Below the pieces are notes generated by a model. It saw nothing but the letters and a program-made list of their open reading frames with translations, searched no databases and was not told where the DNA came from. 64,000 nucleotides of DNA from assembly GCF_000317045.1 (NCBI RefSeq), contig NC_019703.1, forward strand, positions 319,501 to 383,500, given 5' to 3'. How positions within the stretch are numbered: position 1 is the stretch's first letter; each line of letters begins with the position of its first letter. Below are positions 45,112-52,363 of this stretch, one piece after another. The position numbers and the translations under genes were made by a program. Source of the stretch: Geitlerinema sp. PCC 7407 (GTDB taxonomy: Bacteria > Cyanobacteriota > Cyanobacteriia > PCC-7407).

Positions 45112-46689
45112 CTACTGCTTCCTGAGCCTGCGTAGCCGGTCCCGGATTTTTTGGAGGGGACTACGGGCTTGCGGAAGCTGTAGCGCATGAAGTGCTTGCT
45201 CTGCCTGAATTGTCTGCTGGCGCTGCTCTTCGCAGCGGGCTGCGGTTTCTTGGTAGGCCTGGCGATATTCCTCGTAGGCCTTGCGATACTCGGCGCTATC
45301 TTGGGCTGCTTTTTCGTAGGCTTGGCGATACTCTTCGTAGCCCTGCTGGTAAGACGCCGCGTCGCGCTGATGGTGCTGGACCAGGGCCTCGAGGTCGCGT
45401 TTTTCGGCCTGGAGGCGCAGCAAATCTTGGTGGGCGCCGCTCATCTGGACCTGCAGGTCCATGTAGCGCATCCGGGCGTGGGTTACCTGGGTGTGCAAAA
45501 AGGCCGTCGGGGTGAGGCTGCTGAACTGGCCGGTGAAGTGCTGAATTGCCTGAAGCCGCTGCTGAACAATCTGGCCGACGGCTTGGGGGCTGAGCTGCTG
45601 GCGGATGTCTTGGGCTGCGCGATCGCCCAGGGCCTGAGCGCGATCGCGCTCTTCGTAGACCCAGCGCATCCAGCGGGCCGCCTCTGCCACATCCGGCTCG
45701 GCCCAGCGGTTGCCCGCGCGATAGGGGCCGTAGTCCTCGGTCAGCGTCTGCAACTCGTAGGGGACCAGCAGGCTATTGCCCACATTCATGTACTCGGTGT
45801 TGGCCGAGTGGGCCGTGGCAATCACCGGTTTGCCGTAAAACATCGCCTCCGCCATCGTCAGCCCAAACCCTTCGGAGCGGTGGAGGGAAACGTAGCAGTC
45901 GCAGTGGTAGAGCAGGCCGTCGAGCTGGTCGCGCAGCAGGTAGCCATCGATGAAGCGAATGCCCGCGCAGCCCTGGGCGGCCTCCTGGAGCCGCTGCCGC
46001 TCCTGGGGATAGTGCTCGCCGTTGGAGCTTTTGATAATCAGCTGCACATTCTCGGGGGCATCCCCAAACGCTTGATGGAAGGCCTGGATCACCGCTTCCG
46101 GGTTTTTGCGCTCGTAGACGCTGCAAAAGTCAAACATGAACAGAAACACAAAGGTTTCTGCGGGAATCTCGAGATCAGCGCGGGTGGCCTGGGGGGTGGC
46201 AAGCTGAATGCTGTGGGGCAGGCGCATCACAGGAATGGGCGAGACGGCGGCGATCGCCTCCAGCGCGTAGTGGCTCGGCACCCAAATCTCGTGAAAAATC
46301 CCAAATAGCGGCCGCCAGTGCTCCGGAAACTCCGGCAGCTCCCACACCCAAATGCCGATGTTGTAGCGGTTCTGGAAATAACTGGGGTCGACCTGCTTTA
46401 GCAGCACATCCACCGCGTCCACATTCACCTGGATGATGTTGACCGGGTAGGGATTGTCGCTGGAAAAGCGATCGCGATACGTCGCGTCCTGCTTGCGGTG
46501 GGGATTAAATTCGAAATTGTTGATCGCCACCGGGATCTCGACCGCCTCGATCGCCCGAATCGTTGTGCGGACCGCTTCTCCCAGACCAAACTCGCTGCTA
46601 ACGTAGCCCGCCACATTCACGCCGGGCAAATACGGGCGAGGGGAAGGGGTCGGCGAATTGGTCGAAACAGCGGTATTCAAAGCATTCAT
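45112..46689 (-). CDS. GT4-type glycosyltransferase with tyrosine-rich coiled-coil tail
   Basis: First gene of the glycan operon. The first 390 residues are a GT-B transferase (VNVAGYVSSEFGLGEAVRTT, FMFDFCSVYERKNPEAVIQA, CDCYVSLHRSEGFGLTMAEA donor site). The tail (about residues 400-525) is helical, with repeated YRQAY/YRKAYEEY units (AEYRKAYEEYRQAYQETA), then a basic end (KIRDRLRRLRKQ). The repeated DNA shows as near-copies at 45230-45360. The tail may oligomerise the enzyme or tether it to the assembly complex; that is inference. Length is 525 against about 380 for a plain GT4. Confidence 0.8.
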   Translation of the reverse strand: MNALNTAVSTNSPTPSPRPYLPGVNVAGYVSSEFGLGEAVRTTIRAIEAVEIPVAINNFEFNPHRKQDATYRDRFSSDNPYPVNIIQVNVDAVDVLLKQVDPSYFQNRYNIGIWVWELPEFPEHWRPLFGIFHEIWVPSHYALEAIAAVSPIPVMRLPHSIQLATPQATRADLEIPAETFVFLFMFDFCSVYERKNPEAVIQAFHQAFGDAPENVQLIIKSSNGEHYPQERQRLQEAAQGCAGIRFIDGYLLRDQLDGLLYHCDCYVSLHRSEGFGLTMAEAMFYGKPVIATAHSANTEYMNVGNSLLVPYELQTLTEDYGPYRAGNRWAEPDVAEAARWMRWVYEERDRAQALGDRAAQDIRQQLSPQAVGQIVQQRLQAIQHFTGQFSSLTPTAFLHTQVTHARMRYMDLQVQMSGAHQDLLRLQAEKRDLEALVQHHQRDAASYQQGYEEYRQAYEKAAQDSAEYRKAYEEYRQAYQETAARCEEQRQQTIQAEQALHALQLPQARSPLQKIRDRLRRLRKQ

Positions 46690-46780
46690 AACGGTGCTGA
46701 CAGTTCACAACAACAGGCGATCGCGCCTTTGACCCACAGGGGCAATCTCCATTGTGGCAGCTCGTTTATTCCCAAATACG

Positions 46781-46814
46781 CACCAAAGGCAGCGCGATCG
46801 CGCTGCCTTTGGTG
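46781..46814. terminator. 34-bp perfect palindrome on a HIP1 core, behind ndhJ
   Basis: CACCAAAGGCAGC, the octamer GCGATCGC, then the reverse complement of the first part: a perfect 34-bp palindrome. It lies 41 bp beyond the ndhJ stop and before the glycan operon, so it is positioned as the ndhCKJ terminator and transcription insulator. No strong U-run follows on the minus strand, so efficiency is uncertain. Confidence 0.65.
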
Positions 46815-46854
46815 CTTTCGAGGTGCTTGGAACCTCCAGAATCTAAAGCCTGCC

Positions 46855-47391
46855 CTAGTAGGCGTCCTGCAACTCGTAGAAATCCGGCGAGATGTAATCC
46901 TTGCGGAGCGGATAGCCCACCCAGTCCTCCGGCATCAGGATTCGCTTCAAGTTGGGATGGCCCTCATAGACGATCCCGTACATGTCGTAGCACTCCCGCT
47001 CTTGCCAGTCCGCCGCCTTCCAGATCCAGTACACCGACGGCAGCGTCGGCTCTTCCCGATTGAGGAACACCTTCAGGCGCACTTCCTCCGGCCGATCGGC
47101 ATTGTCGCTGAGCTTCACCAAATGATAAAAGCTCACCAACTCCCGACCCGGGCCCATATCGTAGGCCCCTTGGCACTGGAGATAGTTGAAGCCGTAGGCG
47201 TAGAGGGCCGTCCCGATCGGCACCAGCACCTCTCGCTCCACCCGAATCATCTCTACACCCGAGTGATCTGGCCCCAGAGACTCCGTCTCAAATCCATTGC
47301 TGTTGAGCCACTTCGCAACCTTGCCCGCCTCAATAATCGGCGCTTGTTCGGGCTGCCCTTCAGCAGGGACCTGGTTTGCTTCTTCAGCCAC
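46855..47391 (-). CDS. ndhJ: NAD(P)H dehydrogenase-like complex subunit J
   Basis: Peripheral-arm subunit of the thylakoid NDH-1 complex (cyclic electron flow and respiration, CO2 uptake forms). The 178-residue protein resembles the 30-kDa/NuoC subunit: [20 protein letters not shown], then [20 protein letters not shown] and the end [20 protein letters not shown]. It overlaps ndhK by 8 nt (start 47391, ndhK stop 47384), so ndhC-K-J is one transcript. Confidence 0.95.
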   Translation of the reverse strand: MAEEANQVPAEGQPEQAPIIEAGKVAKWLNSNGFETESLGPDHSGVEMIRVEREVLVPIGTALYAYGFNYLQCQGAYDMGPGRELVSFYHLVKLSDNADRPEEVRLKVFLNREEPTLPSVYWIWKAADWQERECYDMYGIVYEGHPNLKRILMPEDWVGYPLRKDYISPDFYELQDAY

Positions 47392-48124
47392 GATCGACCT
47401 CCTCCTTGCGAGACTCCTTCAGTGCGGGGGGCACCGGCATACCAATCGACTCCATCAACTCCCGCGGAGGCGCCTGGCGAGTCGCTGACTGCATATACTG
47501 ACCCGTCAAAATCGGCTCCACCTGCTTCATGTTGTGGGTGGTGCTGTAGTAGCGGTGAACCTGCTGGAGCTTGCCGCGCTCTTGCAGCGATTCATTGGAC
47601 ACCTTCTTGCGCAGCTTGATGATGGCGTCAATAATCGCCTCGGGGCGAGGGGGGCACCCAGGAATGTAAACATCCACCGGAATCAGCTTGTCGACCCCGC
47701 GCACTGCGGTGGGAGAGTCGGTGCTGAACATCCCGCCCGTAATCGTGCAGGCACCCATCGCAATGACGTACTTGGGCTCCGGCATCTGCTCGTACAGCCG
47801 CACCAGGGCAGGGGCCATCTTCATCGTGACGGTGCCTGCCGTGATGATCAGGTCAGCTTGACGGGGGCTCGATCGCGGCACCAGACCAAACCGGTCAAAG
47901 TCGAAGCGCGAGCCGATCAGGGCCGCAAACTCAATGAAGCAGCAAGCCGTCCCGTACAGCAGAGGCCACAAGCTCGACAAGCGAGCCCAGTTGTACAAAT
48001 CGTCAACGGTCGTCAGGATAACGTTTTCGGACAGCTCTTGGGTCACCTCGGGTGATCCGATGGGGTTGAGAATTCGCTCCTTCTGTTGCGCTTCCCAATT
48101 CAAATCCGCAGGGTTGGAGTTCAT
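47384..48124 (-). CDS. ndhK: NAD(P)H dehydrogenase-like complex subunit K
   Basis: NuoB-type subunit carrying the N2 [4Fe-4S] cluster. The 246-residue version from ATG 48124 ([20 protein letters not shown]) matches other cyanobacterial NdhK starts; ATG 48130 is an alternative. Cluster ligands are in [21 protein letters not shown] and [11 protein letters not shown]. The ndhC stop overlaps ATG 48124 as ATGA. The C-terminal [12 protein letters not shown] is conserved in cyanobacteria. Confidence 0.97.
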   Translation of the reverse strand: MNSNPADLNWEAQQKERILNPIGSPEVTQELSENVILTTVDDLYNWARLSSLWPLLYGTACCFIEFAALIGSRFDFDRFGLVPRSSPRQADLIITAGTVTMKMAPALVRLYEQMPEPKYVIAMGACTITGGMFSTDSPTAVRGVDKLIPVDVYIPGCPPRPEAIIDAIIKLRKKVSNESLQERGKLQQVHRYYSTTHNMKQVEPILTGQYMQSATRQAPPRELMESIGMPVPPALKESRKEEVDRG

Positions 48125-48483
48125 GACCATTCCAGTGCTCCTTTCCTCCAAGCGTAAACAAGTCCGACAATCAGAATCGCAATAAAGATCAGCGCTTCGA
48201 TGAAGGCGAGTAGACCCAGTCGATGAAAGGCGACGGCCCACGGGTACAGAAAAACAGTCTCAACATCGAAGATGACAAACACCAGCGCAAACATGTAGTA
48301 GCGGATGTTGAACTGAATCCATGCACCGCCGATGGGCTCCATGCCCGACTCGTAGGTTGTCCGCCGCTCAGGACCCCGACGACTGGGACGAACGAGCTTC
48401 GAAGCGGTGAGTGCCAGAAGGGGAATTAGACTGCACAGGAGCAGAAAACCCAAGAAATATTCGTAACCGCTAAGCGAAAACAC
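48121..48483 (-). CDS. ndhC: NAD(P)H dehydrogenase-like complex subunit C
   Basis: NuoA-type, three-helix membrane subunit of NDH-1. I set the start at GTG 48483, giving the standard 120-residue protein beginning (V/M)[18 protein letters not shown]; a longer frame to 48822 reads through non-coding leader. [20 protein letters not shown] and [15 protein letters not shown] are canonical. It heads the ndhC-K-J operon, divergent from rubA. Confidence 0.95.
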   Translation of the reverse strand: MFSLSGYEYFLGFLLLCSLIPLLALTASKLVRPSRRGPERRTTYESGMEPIGGAWIQFNIRYYMFALVFVIFDVETVFLYPWAVAFHRLGLLAFIEALIFIAILIVGLVYAWRKGALEWS

Positions 48484-49002
48484 AGTATCCGACCACCGTT
48501 TTAGCGAGGGGACATTCGTTAATTCTCTTTCACATTTTGACATCCTTCCTGACACGCGTGGCAGTGAATTCTTCCTAGGCCACCCATTGGCAACCTCCAT
48601 AGGCCTGTTGATACTTGGCCGTCGCGCGTTTCTAAGAATTTGGTGGAAAACGCTAGATGGATTTTCGGGAAGGGCGGGCCAAGCCCAGGCGTCAAAGGGG
48701 TTTTGGCTGAGACCATGGGGAGTTTCCCAGGGGCGATCGCCCCCCAGAGATGCGCTTCTCCTTCTGCCGGCCCTCAGAACCGCCTCCCCAAGATTGCAGA
48801 GCTTCCTGATGCGTACCTTCACACTTGCGATCGCCCCCTAACCCTTTAGCTAAGCGCATTTCAGAGGTTGCTATTCATGAGTCTGTGGCCGGGGTCAGCG
48901 GCGATCGCTCAAGAAGCGTACCGAGTTATGTCATAATCCTTAATGGATATTTTAAGGATCGCTAATAATTTTTCTATTGAGCTGGTTGACAGCGAGTTGG
49001 CG
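48484..49002. other. Divergent regulatory region between ndhC and rubA
   Basis: A 519-bp region with promoters for two photosynthetic operons. The rubA side (48930-48990) is AT-rich, with TAATCCTTAATGG and TTTTAAGGAT repeats that could hold the promoter. Short frames here show no family resemblance. I see no RNA gene. Confidence 0.45.
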
Positions 49003-49338
49003 ATGACGACAGAAACCCCTGATTCTCCAGCGCTAGATCGTTATGAGTGTCGCGCCTGCGGCTACACCTACGAGCCCACCAAAGGCGACGATCGCGCTCA
49101 AATTGCGCCCGGAACCCTTTTCGCAGAGCTGCCAGCAACCTGGCGGTGTCCCGTGTGCAGTGCTCGACCTGCGCAGTTCGAAAATATTGGTCCAGCTGGA
49201 TCACCGTCTGGTTTCAAGGAGAATCTTGGTTATGGACTAGGCGTCAATACCCTAACGCCGGGACAGAAAAACCTTCTCATCTTCGGGGGATTGGCGATCG
49301 CCTTTCTTCTGTTTATGAGTCTCTACGGCTTGCAGTAA
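49003..49338 (+). CDS. rubA: Membrane-anchored rubredoxin (RubA)
   Basis: A 111-residue protein: a rubredoxin domain with iron ligands in CRACGYTYEP and CPVCSARPAQF, a linker, and a C-terminal membrane helix (about residues 87-105). RubA is needed for early photosystem II assembly in cyanobacteria and algae. I prefer ATG 49003; an ATG at 48943 would add 20 residues not usual for the family. It is followed by ycf48 and psbEFLJ, the conserved cyanobacterial gene order. Confidence 0.95.
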   Translation: MTTETPDSPALDRYECRACGYTYEPTKGDDRAQIAPGTLFAELPATWRCPVCSARPAQFENIGPAGSPSGFKENLGYGLGVNTLTPGQKNLLIFGGLAIAFLLFMSLYGLQ

Positions 49339-49420
49339 GGCTCAATCATCGCCTTATTTCCAACCCTCTCTGTTCCAACTTCCACCCCACTTAGCCCATC
49401 CTTCTCCCACCCAAATCAGC

Positions 49421-50437
49421 ATGCGACTCGCCTTCAAGCACCTGCAAAAACTTTTCGCCCTCGTGGCCGTAGTCCTGCTGTGCGCAGGCTGCGCTGGCTA
49501 CCTGCCCTCCCTAGAAAGCAGCCCCTGGCGCTCCGTCAGCCTGCCTTTGGAGGTAGAAGACATTACCCTGCTAGACATTGCCTTTGCAGAGAGCAACTCT
49601 CAGCACGGCTGGCTAGTCGGTAGCCGCTCCACCCTCTTGGAAACCCAGGACGGCGGCACAACCTGGGATGCCAAAGTTTTGGACCTCGACGAAGCAAAAT
49701 ACAGCCTCACCTCCGTCAGCTTCGCTGGCAAAGAAGGCTGGGTTGTGGGTCAGCCCTCTTTGCTGCTGCACACAACAGACGAAGGAAAGTCTTGGTCTCA
49801 GGTGCCCCTGAGCGAAAAGCTGCCTGGTGCGCCCCAGGTGATCACCGCCCTCGGCCCCAACAGCGCTGAGCTCACCACCAACGTGGGCGCCATCTACCGC
49901 ACCCAAGACGGCGGCAAAAACTGGAAAGCCCTCGTCCAAGAAGCGGTCGGCGTCTTCCGAAATATTTCTCGCTCCTCCGACGGCAAGTACGTCACTGTCT
50001 CCGCTCGGGGTAACTTCTACTCCACCTGGGAGCCAGGCGCCGATCGCTGGGTTCAGCACAACCGCAACTCTTCTCGCCGCCTCCAAAACATGGGCTTTAC
50101 CGCCGACGGCAACCTGTGGCTGATCGCTCGCGGTGGCGAACTGCAGTTTACCCAGGGCGACTACGAAGCTTGGGATGAGCCCGTCAACCCAGAATTCTCG
50201 ACCAGCTGGGGCCTGCTCGACCTGGCCTATCGGACCCCGGATGAGCTGTGGGTGACCGGCGGCAGCGCTAACCTGTTGCGCAGCGTCGATGGCGGCAAGA
50301 CTTGGGAGAAAGATCGCTCTGTCGAAGATATTCCCTCGAATTTCTATCGGGTTGTCTTCTTTGATGGTGACAAAGGGTTTGTGTTAGGCCAGCGGGGAAC
50401 GCTACTCAAATACGAGGGCAATTCCCAGGCAGCCTAA
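49421..50437 (+). CDS. ycf48: Photosystem II assembly factor Ycf48
   Basis: A 338-residue lumenal lipoprotein whose homologues bind the D1 precursor and aid PSII reaction-centre assembly and repair. The signal peptide ends in a lipobox-like LLCAGC. The rest is a seven-bladed beta-propeller, visible as repeated units such as LLETQDGGTTWDAKVLDLDE, YRTQDGGKNWKALVQE and LLRSVDGGKTWEKD. RubA-Ycf48-PsbE order supports the identification. Confidence 0.97.
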   Translation: MRLAFKHLQKLFALVAVVLLCAGCAGYLPSLESSPWRSVSLPLEVEDITLLDIAFAESNSQHGWLVGSRSTLLETQDGGTTWDAKVLDLDEAKYSLTSVSFAGKEGWVVGQPSLLLHTTDEGKSWSQVPLSEKLPGAPQVITALGPNSAELTTNVGAIYRTQDGGKNWKALVQEAVGVFRNISRSSDGKYVTVSARGNFYSTWEPGADRWVQHNRNSSRRLQNMGFTADGNLWLIARGGELQFTQGDYEAWDEPVNPEFSTSWGLLDLAYRTPDELWVTGGSANLLRSVDGGKTWEKDRSVEDIPSNFYRVVFFDGDKGFVLGQRGTLLKYEGNSQAA

Positions 50438-50915
50438 GACAATTTCGAGATCCTTGAAAGGAGCCTCTCTCCTGTGGTCAAGCCTATAGACCCAGAGAGA
50501 AAATCCACTCTCTTTCTTGTGAGTCATTCAGGGATCTCTTGGCTAATTTGGTGGAAAACCCCCACTACACCAAAAGGCGAGTGGGGGAGGAAAGCCGGGG
50601 TGGTGAGACGCTAAATCGTCAAACACCTTTGACCAACACTCAAGCTCTAAGTAGGGTTGGCGACGAATCGCCAAGAGTGCAAAAATTAGCTTGGTAACGC
50701 CCATCGGTGTCCCGATCTTTGGGAAACGTGAAACTGGTATGTGGAGCCTCACCATAGGCCTCGAAGCATATCTTCCGATGTAAAGCTCAAAGTACGAGAC
50801 CCCTGCAAAAACGAGCTTATGTTTCAGAAGCTCGCGCTGCGATCCTCGATTCAGCGTCAGGGGAATTTCACTATGATAGATATACGTCTAACGTGTTGTT
50901 GAAGGAGGAATCTGC
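50438..50915. other. ycf48-psbE intergenic region with several hairpins
   Basis: A 478-bp space. It contains AGAGAG/CTCTCT (50494-50499 with 50508-50513) followed by a T-rich stretch, a plausible ycf48 terminator. CCCCCACT/AGTGGGGG (50559-50566 with 50580-50587) is an 8-bp stem with a 13-nt loop and TTTT on the minus strand. GGCGA..TCGCC lies at about 50659-50671. A minus-strand frame at 50543-50755 is not supported. The downstream part is the psbE promoter region. Confidence 0.45.
50872..50909 (+). promoter_or_regulatory. psbE -10 box and strong ribosome-binding site
   Basis: TATGAT at 50872-50877 is a candidate -10 box; no good -35 hexamer lies 17 bp upstream, so an activator or extended promoter is possible. 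AAGGAGGA (50902-50909) is six bases before the psbE ATG, a near-perfect anti-Shine-Dalgarno match fitting a highly expressed photosystem gene. Confidence 0.55.
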
Positions 50916-51164
50916 ATGGCTGGATCTACCGGCGAGCGCCCATTTTCTGACATCGTCACCAGTATTCGTTACTGGGTGATTCATAGCATTACCATTCCTG
51001 CTCTGTTCATTGCTGGTTGGCTGTTTGTGAGCACTGGCCTGGCCTATGATGCCTTTGGCACGCCTCGTCCAGACGAGTATTTCACCCAGCAGCGTCAAGA
51101 ACTGCCCATCGTGATGGATCGCTTTGGTGCGAAGCAGCAAGTCGAAGAATTCATTGGTAAATAG
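50916..51164 (+). CDS. psbE: Cytochrome b559 alpha subunit
   Basis: PSII core subunit, 82 residues, whose single helix carries one heme-binding histidine ([20 protein letters not shown]). With PsbF it forms cytochrome b559, required for PSII assembly. The lumenal domain [20 protein letters not shown] is canonical. It leads psbE-psbF-psbL-psbJ, with spacings of 24, 9 and 102 bp. Confidence 0.99.
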   Translation: MAGSTGERPFSDIVTSIRYWVIHSITIPALFIAGWLFVSTGLAYDAFGTPRPDEYFTQQRQELPIVMDRFGAKQQVEEFIGK

Positions 51165-51188
51165 ACCCTTTTAATTCATATTGGGATC

Positions 51189-51323
51189 ATGACGAGCAAT
51201 AATCCGAACCAACCCATTTCTTACCCAATTTTCACCGTTCGCTGGCTGTCGGTCCATGCGCTGGCAGTGCCTACGGTTTTCTTCTTGGGTGCGATCGCTT
51301 CAATGCAATTTATTCAGCGATAG
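51189..51323 (+). CDS. psbF: Cytochrome b559 beta subunit
   Basis: A 44-residue PSII subunit, [20 protein letters not shown] then [20 protein letters not shown], with the second heme histidine in SVHAL. It pairs with PsbE across the membrane. The stop overlaps the ribosome-binding site of psbL. Its own SD is weak, so coupling to psbE translation is likely. Confidence 0.98.
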   Translation: MTSNNPNQPISYPIFTVRWLSVHALAVPTVFFLGAIASMQFIQR

Positions 51324-51332
51324 GAGATCACC

Positions 51333-51455
51333 ATGCCAGAAAGAGTTACTAACCCCAACAAGCAGCCAGTTGAGCTAAACCGGACTTCTCTGTACCTGGG
51401 TCTGCTGCTGGTGTTTGTGCTGGGCATCCTGTTTTCCAGCTACTTCTTCAACTAA
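51333..51455 (+). CDS. psbL: Photosystem II protein L
   Basis: A 40-residue single-helix PSII subunit ([20 protein letters not shown], then [20 protein letters not shown]). PsbL is needed for QA function and PSII dimer stability. The TAGGAG around the psbF stop serves as its ribosome-binding site. Confidence 0.98.
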   Translation: MPERVTNPNKQPVELNRTSLYLGLLLVFVLGILFSSYFFN

Positions 51456-51557
51456 GCTGAAAGATTACCCAGCTTTACTGTTTCTCAGATTCGCAGTTTG
51501 ATTTAGATTGGCTTGAGGCTCTTTGAAGAGAGCAACTCACTTAGGAGGTTAGACGGA

Positions 51558-51677
51558 ATGCTCAGCAGTGGACGTATTCCTTTGTGGATCGTGGCTACAG
51601 TTGCCGGTCTTGGCGTGATTACTGTAGTGGGTCTGTTTTTCTATGGTGCCTATGCAGGCCTGGGTTCTTCTCTGTAG
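51558..51677 (+). CDS. psbJ: Photosystem II protein J
   Basis: A 39-residue single-helix PSII subunit ([20 protein letters not shown], then [15 protein letters not shown]). PsbJ affects electron flow at the QB side. AGGAGG (51543-51548) precedes the ATG by nine bases. The start lies 102 bp after psbL, longer than the other gaps. Confidence 0.98.
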   Translation: MLSSGRIPLWIVATVAGLGVITVVGLFFYGAYAGLGSSL

Positions 51678-51715
51678 TTGACCCTTGCATTCATTGGATA
51701 ACGACTTTAAAGCTA

Positions 51716-51749
51716 AAGAAGCCGCGTACAGCAATGTAGGCGGCTTCTT
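51716..51749 (+). terminator. Terminator of psbEFLJ
   Basis: A perfect 10-bp stem AAGAAGCCGC (51716-51725) with GCGGCTTCTT (51740-51749) and a 14-nt loop, 39 bp after the psbJ stop. It lies just before the presumed left end of the IS element. Confidence 0.85.
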
Positions 51750-51775
51750 AGTATTTAGCTAGTTCAGCCAGAAGC

Positions 51776-51806
51776 CTCACGTCCATAATCTCTGATTTGG
51801 CGTGAG
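51776..51806. repeat. Left-end hairpin of the IS element
   Basis: CTCACG (51776-51781) pairs with CGTGAG (51801-51806). Its position at the element edge fits the subterminal structure that TnpA recognises on single-stranded DNA. Confidence 0.5.
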
Positions 51807-51817
51807 ATGAAGGCGCG

Positions 51818-51878
51818 TTTATGGCGGGGCGGTCGGTGAACTATGTTTGACGCGAGAGGCGACCAGCACCGCCATAAA
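51818..51878. repeat. Long imperfect hairpin beside tnpA
   Basis: TTTATGGCGG (51818-51827) pairs with CCGCCATAAA (51869-51878), with an inner GGTCG/CGACC stem (51831-51835 and 51860-51864). It begins 15 bp beyond the tnpA stop. It may be the transposase terminator, part of the left end, or a regulator of element activity. Confidence 0.55.
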
Positions 51879-51892
51879 CCATCTCTTTCGCT

Positions 51893-52303
51893 TCAGGTCG
51901 GAGAGTCTTGTTCCTCAATGTACCGCTTAAGAGTCGAGACCGTGACGCCTCCACCGGACGCAATGAAATAGGAGCCATTCCACAACGCATCCTTGGTGTA
52001 AAACTCAGAGACCCGCTCCTCAAACTCAGAGCGCAACCTCCGACTGGTTACCGTTTTCAGATTGTTTACCAGCTTACTCAGCTCCAAGCTGGGATGGTAC
52101 TGAAACAACAAATGAACGTGATTTTCTTCCCCATTAAACTCAATCACTCGACAGTCCCAGCGCTCTAGAAGATCCTCAAAGATTTCATGCAGCCGCTCCA
52201 ACATCTCCTTGGTGAAAAGCTTTTTTCGATACTTGGTTGTCAAAACCAAATGAGCTTTTAAGTCCGACACAGAGCGTCCTCTAGAGAAGAAATCGTTTTT
52301 CAT
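51893..52303 (-). CDS. tnpA: IS200/IS605 Y1 transposase TnpA
   Basis: A 136-residue HUH-type single-strand transposase. The histidine pair sits in NHVHLLFQYHPSLELSK, and the nucleophile tyrosine in LKRYIEEQ near the C-terminus, both intact. It excises and inserts the element as single-stranded circles. No frameshift is visible, so it looks competent. The start is ATG 52303, facing tnpB across a 12-bp inverted repeat. Confidence 0.93.
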   Translation of the reverse strand: MKNDFFSRGRSVSDLKAHLVLTTKYRKKLFTKEMLERLHEIFEDLLERWDCRVIEFNGEENHVHLLFQYHPSLELSKLVNNLKTVTSRRLRSEFEERVSEFYTKDALWNGSYFIASGGGVTVSTLKRYIEEQDSPT

Positions 52304-52316
52304 GCAGCTAATACTC

Positions 52317-52356
52317 TTTTAATTGGTGTACAATGAAAAGCTATCACCAATTAAAA
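52317..52356. promoter_or_regulatory. Inverted repeat between tnpA and tnpB
   Basis: TTTTAATTGGTG (52317-52328) and CACCAATTAAAA (52345-52356) form a perfect 12-bp stem with a 16-nt loop, centred in the divergent gap. It may be a shared operator or a transcript 5' hairpin occluding both genes' translation. Confidence 0.6.
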
Positions 52357-52363
52357 TCTTTAA

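Noticed and set aside
50543-50755. Minus-strand frame of 70 codons between ycf48 and psbE
   Set aside because: It has no ribosome-binding site, no family match, and an irregular composition; the region is better read as leader and hairpins.
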